A DNA stretch of 64,000 nt from Mycolicibacterium neoaurum ATCC 25795 (GTDB lineage: Bacteria > Actinomycetota > Actinomycetes > Mycobacteriales > Mycobacteriaceae). A program made the translations under genes and the position numbers. Location of the stretch: NCBI RefSeq assembly GCF_000691525.1, contig NZ_JMDW01000002.1:155411-219410 (forward strand), read 5' to 3'. Position 1 is the stretch's first letter; every line of letters starts with the position of its first letter. This document shows, piece after piece, positions 46,401-56,550 of the stretch. Below the pieces are notes generated by a model. It was not told the DNA's origin. It ran no database searches and saw only the letters and a program-made list of their open reading frames with translations.

Positions 46401-48374
46401 TCAGGCGGCGACGGCTTGCCGCGGCTTGACGAACTGTTTGGCGGCGACCACCGCGGCGGCCGCCGCGATGGTTCCCGCGGCCAGTGACACGAGGAACCAG
46501 ATCAGGTTGCCGATCGCGAAGAAGACGAAGATGCCGCCGTGCGGTGCGCGCAGCGTCACATCGAAGGCCATGCACAGCGCCCCGGTGATGGCACCGCCGA
46601 ACATCATCGAGGGGATGACGCGCAGCGGGTCGGCCGCGGCGAATGGGATGGCACCCTCGGAGATGAAGGCGGCGCCCAGCAGCCAGGCGGCCCGGCCGTT
46701 CTCCTTCTCCGGCTCGCTGAACAGGCTCGGGCGGACCGTGGTGGCCAGCGCCATGGCCAGCGGGGGCACCATGCCGGCGGCCATCACGGTCGCCATCACC
46801 TCGAACGAGGCGGTGGTGGCGGCGGCCAGGCCCGCGGTGGCGAACGCATAAGCGGCTTTGTTGACCGGACCACCCAGGTCGAAGCACATCATCAGGCCGA
46901 GGATCACGCCCAGCAGGATGGCCGAGGTACCGGTCAGTCCGTTGAGCCAGTCGGTCAGCCCGGTGTTGATCAACGCCAGCGGGCGACCGATGAGCAGGAA
47001 CATGATGAGGCCGACGACCAGTGAGGCGACCAGCGGGATGATGACGACCGGCATCAGTCCGCGCAGCCAGCGCGGGACGTCGATGCGGCTGATCCACAGT
47101 GCGGTGAAGCCGGCGATCACGCCGCCGACGATGCCGCCGATGAAACCGCCGCCGACGAACACGGCGAGCGCACCCGCGGTGAAGCCCGGAGCGATACCCG
47201 GCCGGTCGGCGATGGCGAACGATATGTAGCCGGCCAGGGCGGGCACCAGGAATCCGAATGCCAGACCGCCGAGGCTGAACAGGATGGCCCCGAAGTACTG
47301 GGCCAGTCCGCCGTCGGGGAGGTTGCTCAAGGAATTGTTCAGGGCGATGTCATTGGCGACATCGGCGATCTCGTAGCCGCCGAACAGGAAGCCCAGCGCG
47401 ATCAGCAGACCGCCGGCAGCCACGAACGGGATCATGTAGCTGACGCCGGTGAGCAGGATCTGTCGGGTTCGGGTGCCCCAGCCGACATTCGACGAGCCCT
47501 CGGTCGCCTCGTCGGCCGGACCACTACCCTCCACTCGGGCGGCCTTCGGATTGCTCGATGCGGCAACGGCTTCGGAGATCATGGCATCGGGTTCGTTGAT
47601 GGCGCGTTTCACACCGGAGGCGATGACGGGCTTACCGGCGAACCGGCCGCGGTCCTTCACGCCTACATCGGTGGCGAAGATGACCGCATCGGCTGCGGCG
47701 ATCGTCGCCGCAGGCAGTGGTGTGCTTCCCGACGAGCCCTGGGTTTCCACGACGAGGTCCACATCGGCGCGTTCGGCGGCCAGTTTGAGCGCATCGGCGG
47801 CCATGTAGGTGTGCGCGATTCCGGTGGGGCACGCGGTGATCGCGACGATGCTCTTCTTGCCTGCCGGTGCCGATGGTGCCGTGGGGACCGCGGCAGGCGC
47901 GGGTGCGGCAGGCGCCGGGTTCACCACACCGTCGACCAGTGCGACGAGCTCACCGGCGGTTGGCGCGGCACGCAGCTGTTCGACGAAGTCCTTGCGCACC
48001 AGCGCGCGAGCGAGGCTGGAGAGCAGCTTGAGGTGATCGGAGCCGCCCGATTCCGGTGCAGCGATGAGGAATACCAGGTCGGCCGGGCCGTCCGGAGCGC
48101 CGAAGTCCACGGCCGGGGACAGCCGGGCGAAGCCGATCGTGGGGGCATCGACATACGGGGACCGGCAGTGCGGGATGGCGATGCCGCCGGGCAGGCCGGT
48201 GGCCGACTGGGCCTCGCGGGCCAGCGCCGCCGCGATCAGGCCGTCGGTGTCAGAGGTGCGACCGGCACCGGCGAGCAGGCCGGCGAGTCGGCCGATGACG
48301 GCCTCCTTGTCGGTCCCGGCGTCGGTGTCGAGGAGCACCAGGTCGGTCGTGATGACCGGAGCGGAAGTGGACAT
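46401..48374 (-). CDS. fruA: PTS fructose transporter EIIABC
   Basis: This 657-aa fusion has an EIIA domain (about 1-150, phospho-His69 in GIAIPHCRS), an Ala/Pro linker, an EIIB-fru domain (about 175-275, phospho-Cys182 in ITACPTGIAHTYMAA) and an EIIC membrane domain with about nine helices. It imports fructose and phosphorylates it to fructose 1-phosphate. The ATG at 48374 (MSTSAPVITTDL) is chosen; the frame runs open through fruK on the same strand and is not used. It follows fruK by 20 bases. Confidence 0.95.
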   Translation of the reverse strand: MSTSAPVITTDLVLLDTDAGTDKEAVIGRLAGLLAGAGRTSDTDGLIAAALAREAQSATGLPGGIAIPHCRSPYVDAPTIGFARLSPAVDFGAPDGPADLVFLIAAPESGGSDHLKLLSSLARALVRKDFVEQLRAAPTAGELVALVDGVVNPAPAAPAPAAVPTAPSAPAGKKSIVAITACPTGIAHTYMAADALKLAAERADVDLVVETQGSSGSTPLPAATIAAADAVIFATDVGVKDRGRFAGKPVIASGVKRAINEPDAMISEAVAASSNPKAARVEGSGPADEATEGSSNVGWGTRTRQILLTGVSYMIPFVAAGGLLIALGFLFGGYEIADVANDIALNNSLSNLPDGGLAQYFGAILFSLGGLAFGFLVPALAGYISFAIADRPGIAPGFTAGALAVFVGGGFIGGIVGGVIAGFTALWISRIDVPRWLRGLMPVVIIPLVASLVVGLIMFLLIGRPLALINTGLTDWLNGLTGTSAILLGVILGLMMCFDLGGPVNKAAYAFATAGLAAATTASFEVMATVMAAGMVPPLAMALATTVRPSLFSEPEKENGRAAWLLGAAFISEGAIPFAAADPLRVIPSMMFGGAITGALCMAFDVTLRAPHGGIFVFFAIGNLIWFLVSLAAGTIAAAAAVVAAKQFVKPRQAVAA

Positions 48375-48394
48375 GACCAAACTTTCTGTGGGAG

Positions 48395-49372
48395 TCAGGA
48401 TTCGGTGTGTGCGGGGGAGATGGCCCGCACGGGGACGGCATCGAGGTGGAGCTGGTCGGGCGAGGGCAGGGCGGAACCGGGCAGCGCGGCCGCGGCACTT
48501 CCGTAGGCGACCGCCATCTGCAGCCGCTCGGCTGGGTCGGCTCCCGCCTGTTCGGCGCGCACATAACCGGCCAGTGACGAATCCCCGGCCCCGACGGTGC
48601 TGCGCGGGGTGATCGGTGGTGAGCCGGCCAGCCAGCTGCCCGACGGATCCACCAATACCGCACCGGCGGCACCGAGCGTGACCAGCACGCTGCGGGCGCC
48701 ACGGTCGACCAATTGCCGCGCCGCGGCGACCACCGGACCCGGATCGCCCTGGGCGGCGGCATCTTCGAGCTCCTGGCCCGAGGTTCCGGTCAGCCCGGCC
48801 AGCTCGTCGGCGTTGGGTTTGATCAGGTCGGGCGCGGCGGTGCCGAAGGCATCGGCCAGTGCGGTGAGCGGGGCGTCCGAGGTGTCGACGGCCACCCGGC
48901 AATCCGACCCGGCGAGCTCGGCGACCACGTCGGCGTACCAGCTCGTGGGCACACCCGGCGGCAGCGAGCCCGACAGCACAACCCAGCTGGCGGTGCGCGC
49001 GGCGTCGATGACCGTGCGGGTGAGCTCATCCAGCGCCGCGGCGTCCAACGTCGCGCCGGGGGCATTGAGTTTGGTTGTGGTGCCGTCGTTTTCGGTGACG
49101 GCGATATTCGTGCGCACGGGCGCCGGGACGGCCACGGCGCGGAACGGGACAGCTGCGGCACGCAGGGAGGTGAGGAACGGATCGTCGGCAGCAGCAGGTA
49201 ACACGGCCACCGTGTCCAGACCCGCAAGGCCGAGTGCGCGGGCCACGTTGACGCCCTTGCCGCCGGGCTCGTCGGTGACCGAACTGAGGCGGTGTACCGC
49301 GCCGCGGGTGAGGGTGCCCGGCAGCGTGACCGTGCGGTCGATGCTGGGGTTCGGGGTGACGGTGACGATCAT
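48395..49372 (-). CDS. fruK: 1-phosphofructokinase
   Basis: This 325-aa PfkB-family kinase starts MIVTVTPNPSIDRTV, the FruK N-terminus, and has GGKGVNVARALGLAG and the C-terminal ATP/anion-hole motif STVGAGDSSLAGYV with the catalytic Asp. It converts fructose 1-phosphate to fructose 1,6-bisphosphate. The ATG at 49372 overlaps the fruR stop (ATGA). Confidence 0.95.
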   Translation of the reverse strand: MIVTVTPNPSIDRTVTLPGTLTRGAVHRLSSVTDEPGGKGVNVARALGLAGLDTVAVLPAAADDPFLTSLRAAAVPFRAVAVPAPVRTNIAVTENDGTTTKLNAPGATLDAAALDELTRTVIDAARTASWVVLSGSLPPGVPTSWYADVVAELAGSDCRVAVDTSDAPLTALADAFGTAAPDLIKPNADELAGLTGTSGQELEDAAAQGDPGPVVAAARQLVDRGARSVLVTLGAAGAVLVDPSGSWLAGSPPITPRSTVGAGDSSLAGYVRAEQAGADPAERLQMAVAYGSAAAALPGSALPSPDQLHLDAVPVRAISPAHTES

Positions 49373-50148
49373 GCGGTTGCTCCTGCGCAGATGATGTCGA
49401 TACCGCAACCGCTGAGTTCGGCATGGGTGCCGGGGCTGATCTCGGTATCGGTGATGATGGCGTCGACACTGGACAATGCGGCGAAGCTGTGGAGCTCCTC
49501 GCGGCCCATCTTGGATGAATCCGCAGCGACCACAACATAATTGGCACAGTTGACCATGGCCCGTTTGATGGCAGCCTCCTCGGCGTCGGGTGTGGACAGG
49601 CCGTGTCGGGCGGTGATGCCGTTGGTTCCGATGAACGCGATGTCGACCCGTAGTTGCTCGAGGGTCTGCAGGGCCTGTTCGCCGACGCAGGCCTGGGTGA
49701 GGCCGCGAACCCGACCACCGAGCACCTGCAGGGACACCGATGTCACGGTGGACAACCGGCCGGCGACCGGAATCGAGTTGGTCACCACCACCAGTTCGCG
49801 GTCGGTCGGGATGGCCGCGGCGATGCGGCTGGTGGTCGTGCCGGCGTCCAGCAGCACGCTGCCCCCACCGACCGGAAAGAACTCGGTTGCCGCCGCGGCG
49901 ATGGCGTCCTTGTATGGCGCCCGGGTGGCATCGCGTTCGTCGACGTCCTGCTCGACGAGGTGCAGGGCCCGAGCCGGAACGGCACCGCCGTGCACGCGCC
50001 GGAGCAGGCCCGCTTTGTGCAGCACCGCGAGGTCACGTCGCACGGTTTCGGTGGTCACGTCATAGGCGGTGGCGAGCTCGGCGACCGAGGCGCGGCCACG
50101 CTGGATCACCAGGGCGGCGATGGCCTGCTGGCGTTCCTCGGCGTACAT
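49369..50148 (-). CDS. fruR: DeoR-family fructose operon repressor
   Basis: This 259-aa regulator has an N-terminal DeoR HTH (MYAEERQQAIAALVIQRGRASVAELA..., TTETVRRDLAVLHKAGLL) and a C-terminal sugar-phosphate sensor domain with LDAGTTTSRIAAAIP. As the first gene of the fru operon it most likely represses the operon and the divergent ptsI, with fructose 1-phosphate as inducer, as in other actinobacteria. Confidence 0.92.
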   Translation of the reverse strand: MYAEERQQAIAALVIQRGRASVAELATAYDVTTETVRRDLAVLHKAGLLRRVHGGAVPARALHLVEQDVDERDATRAPYKDAIAAAATEFFPVGGGSVLLDAGTTTSRIAAAIPTDRELVVVTNSIPVAGRLSTVTSVSLQVLGGRVRGLTQACVGEQALQTLEQLRVDIAFIGTNGITARHGLSTPDAEEAAIKRAMVNCANYVVVAADSSKMGREELHSFAALSSVDAIITDTEISPGTHAELSGCGIDIICAGATA

Positions 50149-50215
50149 CGGGCTCCGTCCGGGGGTGGCACGATCTGCTGAAATGTTGATATGTGTGGTT
50201 TTACGCTTGTTTCTG

Positions 50216-50247
50216 TTGACTTGTCAATGCTTTCTTGTAATCTGAAT
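50216..50247 (+). promoter_or_regulatory. Palindrome and promoter region of ptsI
   Basis: TTGACTTGTCAA at 50216-50227 is a perfect 12-base palindrome in the 102-base divergent fruR-ptsI gap. TGTAAT at 50236-50241 is a likely -10 box; it would place the start of transcription at or next to the ptsI ATG at 50251, and no ribosome site is visible. A FruR operator or a leaderless transcript are both plausible. Confidence 0.5.
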
Positions 50248-50250
50248 CAC

Positions 50251-51933
50251 ATGAGTTCCTCATCAGTGACCGACTCGAAGGTCCTTTACGGCGTCCCGGT
50301 GGTCGCGGGTGTCGCCTATGCGCCGGTGATCCGTCCCGGTTCCCGACCGCAGGTCACCGAACAGCCGGCGGCCGAGCTTGCCGAAGCCGATCGTCCGGCC
50401 GAGGTCGAGCGGCTCAAGGAGGCCGCCGCGACCGTTGCGGCCAGGTTGCGTGATCGTGCCGGACACGCCACCGGCGTGGCATCGGAAGTGCTGGCGACCA
50501 CCGCCGCCCTGGCGCAGGACCGCGCCTGGCTCGGTGACGCCGAGAAGCGGGTCAACACAGGCATTCCCGCGCCGCAGGCGGTGGGTGCGGCCATCGACAA
50601 GATCGCCGACGTGTTGTCCAAGGCCGGGGATCTGATGGCCGAACGCGTCACCGACCTACGCGATATCCGAGATCGGGTGCTGGCCCAGCTCGCCGGTCTC
50701 CCCGAACCCGGCGTCCCGACCCCGGACAACCCGTCGATCCTGTGCGCGGAGGATCTCGCGCCCGCCGATACCGCCGGGTTGGATCCGCGACTGGTCGTGG
50801 CATTGGCGACCACCCTCGGTGGGCCGACGAGCCACACCGCGATCATCGCGCGCCAGTTGGGGATTCCGTGCGTTGTTGCCGTGGACGGACTCGACGAGGT
50901 GCCGGTCGGGGTGCCGGTGATGGTCGACGGTGCCCTCGGCACCGTGACGGTGGCCCCGGACGCCGCCGACGCCGCGCGCGCCGTCGAGACCTCTCGGGCC
51001 GAGGCCGATCGGGTCGCCAGATGGAAGGGCCCCGGCGCGACCGCCGACGGGCACGCCGTCGCGGTGCTGGCCAACGTCCAAGATGGAGCCGCGGCGCAGG
51101 CGGCCCGCCGGACACCGGCCGAGGGTGTCGGGTTGTTCCGCACCGAACTGTGCTTTCTCAACCGCGATACCGAGCCCTCGGTGGAAGAGCAGGCGCGGAT
51201 CTACGGCGAGGTGCTGACGGCGTTCGAGGGTCGTAAGGTCGTCATCCGAACCCTCGACGCGGGTTCGGACAAGCCGCTGAAGTTCGCCGGTCATCCCGAT
51301 GAGGCCAACCCGGCGCTCGGCGTGCGCGGTGTGCGGATCTCCTTCGGCAACCCGGGATTGATGACGCGTCAGCTCGAGTCGATCGCGGCGGCCGCCGCCG
51401 CCACGGGTGTCGATCCATGGGTGATGGCCCCGATGATCGCCACCGCCGACGAGGCGACAACATTTGCCGAACAAGCACGGTCATTCGGACTGACACCGGG
51501 GGTGATGATCGAGATTCCGGCGGCGGCTCTGTTGGCCGGCCGGATCCTTGAGCATGTCGACTTCCTGTCCATCGGCACCAATGATCTGGCCCAGTACACG
51601 ATGGCCGCGGATCGGATGTCGGCCGAACTTGCGACGCTGACCGACCCGTGGCAACCGGGGGTGCTGGCGCTGGTGGATATGACGGCCAGGGCCGGCGCGG
51701 CGGCCGGTAAGCCGGTCGGTGTGTGCGGGGAGGCTGCGGCCGATCCGATGCTGGCCTGCGTGTTGGTGGGGATGGGCATCACGTCGTTGTCGGCAGCGGC
51801 GACGGCGGTACCGGGCGTCGGCGCCGCGCTGGCCGCGGTGACCTTGGACCAATGCCGAACCGCCGCCGAAGCCGTTCTGGCGACGGCCAGCGCGGCCGAT
51901 GCGCGGGCGGTGGCGTCGGAGATCCTGAGCTGA
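50251..51933 (+). CDS. ptsI: PTS enzyme I (PEP-protein phosphotransferase)
   Basis: This 560-aa enzyme I has an N-terminal HPr-binding and phosphohistidine domain (phospho-His195 in GGPTSHTAIIARQ) and a C-terminal PEP-binding TIM barrel with GVGLFRTELCFLNR, DAGSDKPLKF, SIGTNDLAQYTMAADR and the Cys in PVGVCGEAAADP. It takes phosphate from PEP and gives it to HPr. The frame opens at 50191, but ATG 50251 (MSSSSVTDSKVLYG) is family-like and sits just after a probable -10. Confidence 0.95.
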   Translation: MSSSSVTDSKVLYGVPVVAGVAYAPVIRPGSRPQVTEQPAAELAEADRPAEVERLKEAAATVAARLRDRAGHATGVASEVLATTAALAQDRAWLGDAEKRVNTGIPAPQAVGAAIDKIADVLSKAGDLMAERVTDLRDIRDRVLAQLAGLPEPGVPTPDNPSILCAEDLAPADTAGLDPRLVVALATTLGGPTSHTAIIARQLGIPCVVAVDGLDEVPVGVPVMVDGALGTVTVAPDAADAARAVETSRAEADRVARWKGPGATADGHAVAVLANVQDGAAAQAARRTPAEGVGLFRTELCFLNRDTEPSVEEQARIYGEVLTAFEGRKVVIRTLDAGSDKPLKFAGHPDEANPALGVRGVRISFGNPGLMTRQLESIAAAAAATGVDPWVMAPMIATADEATTFAEQARSFGLTPGVMIEIPAAALLAGRILEHVDFLSIGTNDLAQYTMAADRMSAELATLTDPWQPGVLALVDMTARAGAAAGKPVGVCGEAAADPMLACVLVGMGITSLSAAATAVPGVGAALAAVTLDQCRTAAEAVLATASAADARAVASEILS

Positions 51934-51940
51934 GACGCAA

Positions 51941-51980
51941 CTCGCCGCGAGCGCGCACGGTGTGCACGGCTCGCGGCGAG
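51941..51980 (+). terminator. Hairpin after ptsI with self-palindromic arms
   Basis: CTCGCCGCGAGC and GCTCGCGGCGAG form a perfect 12-bp stem around a 16-base loop, 7 bases past the ptsI stop. Each arm alone (CTCGC-C-GCGAG) is also nearly palindromic. No T run follows, so it would be a stem-only terminator. Confidence 0.65.
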
Positions 51981-51996
51981 CTGGTGAGAAGTCGCG

Positions 51997-52164
51997 CTAG
52001 AACCAGGCTTTTCGCCCACCGACCGGGCGTCCGACCGCGCCGAGAATCCACAACACGACACCGACGACCACAAGGATCGCTCCGATCGTGTACAGGATCG
52101 ACAGACTCGTGAAATAGCCGATGATCAGCAAGATGACGCCGAGGATGATCATGATGATTCCCAT
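51997..52164 (-). CDS. DUF6131-type small membrane protein
   Basis: This short frame encodes a 55-aa protein, MGIIMIILGVILLIIGYFTS at the start, then LSILYTIGAILVVVGVVLWILG and a basic end RPVGGRKAWF. Two membrane helices and the GR.VGGR+.. tail match a family of tiny actinobacterial membrane proteins (DUF6131-like). The family has no known role. It lies in the 344-bp gap between ptsI and the pirin gene; its convergence with ptsI leaves the ptsI hairpin just outside it. Confidence 0.8.
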   Translation of the reverse strand: MGIIMIILGVILLIIGYFTSLSILYTIGAILVVVGVVLWILGAVGRPVGGRKAWF

Positions 52165-52277
52165 CCGTAGAAGTGTTGACGGACCGGTGAATTTCCCTAT
52201 CCGTCAAAACTCAAACCATGATCGTTCTTGACCGTGCCGACGGGAATGAATCGGACCGCAGTCCGGTTACTTGATAC

Positions 52278-53249
52278 ATGCCTGCGATCACTGCCGACAC
52301 CCTGACCCTGCCGCGCATCGCGGGGCCGACTCCCGCCGAGACCGACCGGCCGGTCCGGTCACTGACGACCGGCCCTCGCGGCTACGAAGGGGAAGGCTTC
52401 CCCGTGGTGCGCGCCTTCGCCGGTGTCAGCGCCGCCGATCTGGATCCTTTCGTGCACATGGACCAGATGGGTGAGGTCGAGTATCAACCCGGTGAGCCGC
52501 GGGGTACCGATTGGCACCCCCACCGCGGTTTCGAGACGGTCACCTACATGCTCGACGGCCGTTTCGCTCACCAGGATTCGCATGGCGGTGGCGGTCTCAT
52601 CACCGATGGCGCCACCCAGTGGATGACGGCGGGTTCCGGCATTCTGCACATCGAGACACCGCCGGCCGAGTTGGTCGAGAGCGGTGGGCTCTTCCACGGC
52701 GTGCAGCTGTGGGTGAACCTGCCGCGCAAGGACAAGTTCGCTGCCCCGCGCTATCAGTCGATCGAGGGTGCCACGGTGGGGCTGCTGTCCTCCGAAGACG
52801 GTGGCGCGCTGGTCCGGGTGATTGCCGGTGAGATCGCCGGGTACCAGGGTCCTGGCAGCACTCACACCCCGATCACCTTGACGCACAACACCATCGAGCC
52901 CGGCGCGCGGCTCAGCCTGCCGTGGAACCGAAGCTACAACGCCCTGGTCTACATCCTGTCCGGGCGCGGCACCGTCGGCCCGGTCGGTCACCCGATCCAG
53001 CAGGGACAGCTCGCCGTCCTGGGGCCCGGCGACCGCATCGTCATCACAGCAGACGAAGGCCAGGACGCCCATCGCCCGGCACTGGAGGCGCTGGTGCTCG
53101 GTGGCCAACCGATCCGTGAACCGGTGGTCCAGTACGGACCGTTCGTGATGAACACCCGGGCCGAGGTCCTGCAGGCGCTCGACGATTTCAACGCGGGTCG
53201 GTTCGGCTCCCTGCCGCCCGATGCGCTGATGCCGCACCGGGTCGGCTGA
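52278..53249 (+). CDS. Pirin-family bicupin protein
   Basis: This 323-aa pirin has VRAFAGVSAADLDPFVHMDQMG, the metal-binding WHPHRGFETVTYMLDG, WMTAGSGILHIE, HGVQLWVNLPRKDK and a C-terminal cupin with LPWNRSYNALVYILSGRG. The HPH...E set that binds iron in pirins is intact. It is an orphan gene between the DUF6131 peptide and the TetR gene; a TetR (53332) follows on the same strand after 82 bases. Its substrate or partner is not predictable. Confidence 0.9.
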   Translation: MPAITADTLTLPRIAGPTPAETDRPVRSLTTGPRGYEGEGFPVVRAFAGVSAADLDPFVHMDQMGEVEYQPGEPRGTDWHPHRGFETVTYMLDGRFAHQDSHGGGGLITDGATQWMTAGSGILHIETPPAELVESGGLFHGVQLWVNLPRKDKFAAPRYQSIEGATVGLLSSEDGGALVRVIAGEIAGYQGPGSTHTPITLTHNTIEPGARLSLPWNRSYNALVYILSGRGTVGPVGHPIQQGQLAVLGPGDRIVITADEGQDAHRPALEALVLGGQPIREPVVQYGPFVMNTRAEVLQALDDFNAGRFGSLPPDALMPHRVG

Positions 53250-53331
53250 GTGTTTGCTGTGATTTGGCGGTCGCGTTACCACGCAACGAACGTCCGATAG
53301 CGGGGTCTGCGGGCTGTGGCAGAATTTGACT

Positions 53332-53967
53332 GTGCCGCATACAGCCAGCAGGGGTCCGGGTCGTCCGCCGGCGGCAAAAGCCGCCGAGACCCGCGAGCGA
53401 ATTTTGCAGGCGGCGCGCGAAGTCTTCAGCGAACTCGGTTACGACGCAGCGACATTCCAGGCGATCGCGGTCCGGTCTGATCTGACGCGGCCGGCCATCA
53501 ATCACTACTTCCCGAGCAAGCGTGCGCTTTACCGTGAGGTGGTCGATCACACCAACGCCGTCGTGGTGCAGACCGGGATCGAACGGGCTCGTTCGGAGAC
53601 GACGCTGCTGGGCCGATTGTCGAAGTTCTTCGCGATCGCGGTGCAGGCCGACAGCAAGGACCGCTCGGCCGCCGCGTTCCTGGTGACCTCGGTGCTCGAG
53701 GCGCAGCGGCACCCGGAACTCAGCCAGGACGGCCACGACCCACTGGCCAGCTCGCGGGAATTCGTCAGGTGGGCCGTCGGCGCGGCGGTCGACACCGGTG
53801 AGCTAACCGCCGATGTCGATATCGACACGGTCGTCGAGATGCTCGTCGCGCTGATGTGGGGGATGGGTTTCTACTCCGGATATGTCGGTACCCACGACCG
53901 ATCCGAGGCGGTGATCGCCCAGTTGGAACTGCTGCTGGCAAACAAGCTGTTCCGTCCGGTCGGGTAA
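53332..53967 (+). CDS. TetR family regulator (Rv0144-like)
   Basis: This 211-aa regulator has a basic arm (GPGRPPAAKAAETRERILQAA), an HTH (ATFQAIAVRSDLTRPAINHYFPSK) and a helical ligand domain. By synteny it corresponds to M. tuberculosis Rv0144, which precedes the Rv0145-Rv0149 genes. GTG 53332 is chosen over TTG 53326. A -10-like CAGAAT lies 6 bases upstream, so the message may be leaderless. It may control the downstream methyltransferase and aldehyde dehydrogenase operon. Confidence 0.85.
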   Translation: MPHTASRGPGRPPAAKAAETRERILQAAREVFSELGYDAATFQAIAVRSDLTRPAINHYFPSKRALYREVVDHTNAVVVQTGIERARSETTLLGRLSKFFAIAVQADSKDRSAAAFLVTSVLEAQRHPELSQDGHDPLASSREFVRWAVGAAVDTGELTADVDIDTVVEMLVALMWGMGFYSGYVGTHDRSEAVIAQLELLLANKLFRPVG

Positions 53968-54018
53968 CTGGATACGCCCGCTACGCACCGTCGAATAGGC
54001 AACCTAACCTTCGCCTAG

Positions 54019-54960
<942 letters not shown>

Positions 54961-54999
54961 CGCAGTTCGGCCGACGGGCGATTCGACCCTTACGAAGGG

Positions 55000-55017
55000 C
55001 CCAACCAACTGGTTAGG
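55000..55017. promoter_or_regulatory. Inverted repeat upstream of the aldehyde dehydrogenase gene
   Basis: CCCAACCA-AC-TGGTTAGG is an 18-base inverted repeat with one mismatch and an exact AACCA/TGGTT core at 55003-55014. It lies 31 bases before the ATG, a fitting spot for a TetR-type operator. Confidence 0.5.
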
Positions 55018-55048
55018 ATCGAGTTTCCCGGTCAGGAAGGACGGTCCC

Positions 55049-56452
55049 ATGACCACCCATGCCGATGCGCCAACGACAGGCCTCGCCACCGACATCCCGG
55101 CGGTCGTCGCACGAATGCGTGCCACCTATGCCACGGGCCGCACCCGTGACCTGGAGTGGCGGCGCAGGCAGTTGCGCGCGCTGGAAAGCCTGGTCGTCGA
55201 CAACGAGGAGGCCATCGCCGCGGCGCTGAAGGCAGACCTCGGCCGACAGCCGTTCGAGGCTTGGCTGGCCGATGTCGCCAGCACCGCCGCGGAGGCCGCC
55301 GACGCTGCCAAGAACGTCGGCAAGTGGGCCAAGCGCCGTTATCGGCTGTTGGAATTGTCCCAGCTGCCCGGCATGGGATGGGTCGAGTACGAGCCCTACG
55401 GCGTCGTACTGGTCATCGGCGCATGGAACTTCCCGTTCGCGCTCACCCTCGGTCCCGCCGTCGGCGCCCTGGCCGCCGGTAACACCGTCGTGCTCAAGCC
55501 CTCGGAGTTGGCGCCGGCGTCCTCGGCGTTGATGGCCGAACTGGTGCCCCGCTATCTCGACCAGGACGCGGTGGCGGTCATCGAGGGTGACGGCATGGTC
55601 AGCCAGGAACTGATCGACCAGGGCTTCGACAAGATCTGCTTCACCGGCGGTACCGAGATCGGTCGCAAGGTCTACCAGGCTGCCGCGGCCCACCTGACTC
55701 CGGTGACCCTCGAACTCGGCGGTAAGAGCCCGGTGATAGTCGCCGCCGATGCCGATATCGATGTCGCGGCTCAGCGCATCGCCTGGACCAAACTGATCAA
55801 CTCGGGCCAGATCTGCATCGCCCCGGACTATGTGCTGGCCGATGCCTCCATCCGTGACGAACTGGTCACCAAGATCAAGGCCGCCGTGCAGACCTTCGAA
55901 GCCGAGGCGACCGGTGGTAAGCGCATCGTCAATCGGCGGCATTTCGACCGGCTGGCCGCCGCGGTGGCAGCGACCGAGGGCGAGGTCGTCATCGGCGGCG
56001 GCTCGAATCCGGACGCCCTCGAGCTGGATGCGACCGTCGTCGTCGATCCGTCGCTGACCGAACCGTTGATGACCGATGAGATCTTCGGTCCGATACTGCC
56101 CATCGTCACCGTCCAGAATCTCGACGAGGCAATCGAATTCGTCAATGCGCGACCGAAGCCGCTGGCCGCATATCTGTTCACCAAGGCCAAGGCGGTCCGT
56201 GAGCGCGTCATCCGCGACGTGTCCTCCGGCGGCATGGTGGTCAACCACCTGATCTTCCACTTCGCCACCACCAAGCTGCCCTTCGGTGGGGTCGGGCCCT
56301 CCGGCACCGGCGCCTACCACGGTCGCTATGGCTTCGAGGAGTTCAGCCACCGAAAGTCGGTGCTCACCAAGCCCACTCGGCCCGATCTGGGCAAGCTCAT
56401 CTACCCGCCCTACACCGACAAGGCGTGGAAGCTGGCCCGCAAGCTCTTCTGA
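55049..56452 (+). CDS. NAD(P)-dependent aldehyde dehydrogenase (ALDH3-like)
   Basis: This 467-aa class 3-like aldehyde dehydrogenase has the conserved ELGGKSPVIV with the general-base glutamate and the catalytic cysteine in NSGQICIAPDYVL. The NAD-binding region carries GAWNFPFALTLGPAVGALAAGN and FTGGTEIGRKVY. It oxidises fatty or aromatic aldehydes to acids. It corresponds to Rv0147. The ATG at 55049 (MTTHADAPTTG) is preceded by AGGAAGG. The SDR gene follows 98 bases later. Confidence 0.93.
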   Translation: MTTHADAPTTGLATDIPAVVARMRATYATGRTRDLEWRRRQLRALESLVVDNEEAIAAALKADLGRQPFEAWLADVASTAAEAADAAKNVGKWAKRRYRLLELSQLPGMGWVEYEPYGVVLVIGAWNFPFALTLGPAVGALAAGNTVVLKPSELAPASSALMAELVPRYLDQDAVAVIEGDGMVSQELIDQGFDKICFTGGTEIGRKVYQAAAAHLTPVTLELGGKSPVIVAADADIDVAAQRIAWTKLINSGQICIAPDYVLADASIRDELVTKIKAAVQTFEAEATGGKRIVNRRHFDRLAAAVAATEGEVVIGGGSNPDALELDATVVVDPSLTEPLMTDEIFGPILPIVTVQNLDEAIEFVNARPKPLAAYLFTKAKAVRERVIRDVSSGGMVVNHLIFHFATTKLPFGGVGPSGTGAYHGRYGFEEFSHRKSVLTKPTRPDLGKLIYPPYTDKAWKLARKLF

Positions 56453-56550
56453 ACCGGCGACCCGGGTCCCGACGGCCCGGTCCCGCGCCGTATACAGAGA
56501 TGGATCGTCTGGACAGCTGAGCCAGTCAAGCGTGTTGAGAGAGGAATCCC

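Noticed and set aside
46401..48902. An 833-residue version of fruA
   Set aside because: The extension lies in another frame of fruK; the EIIA domain starts at ATG 48374.
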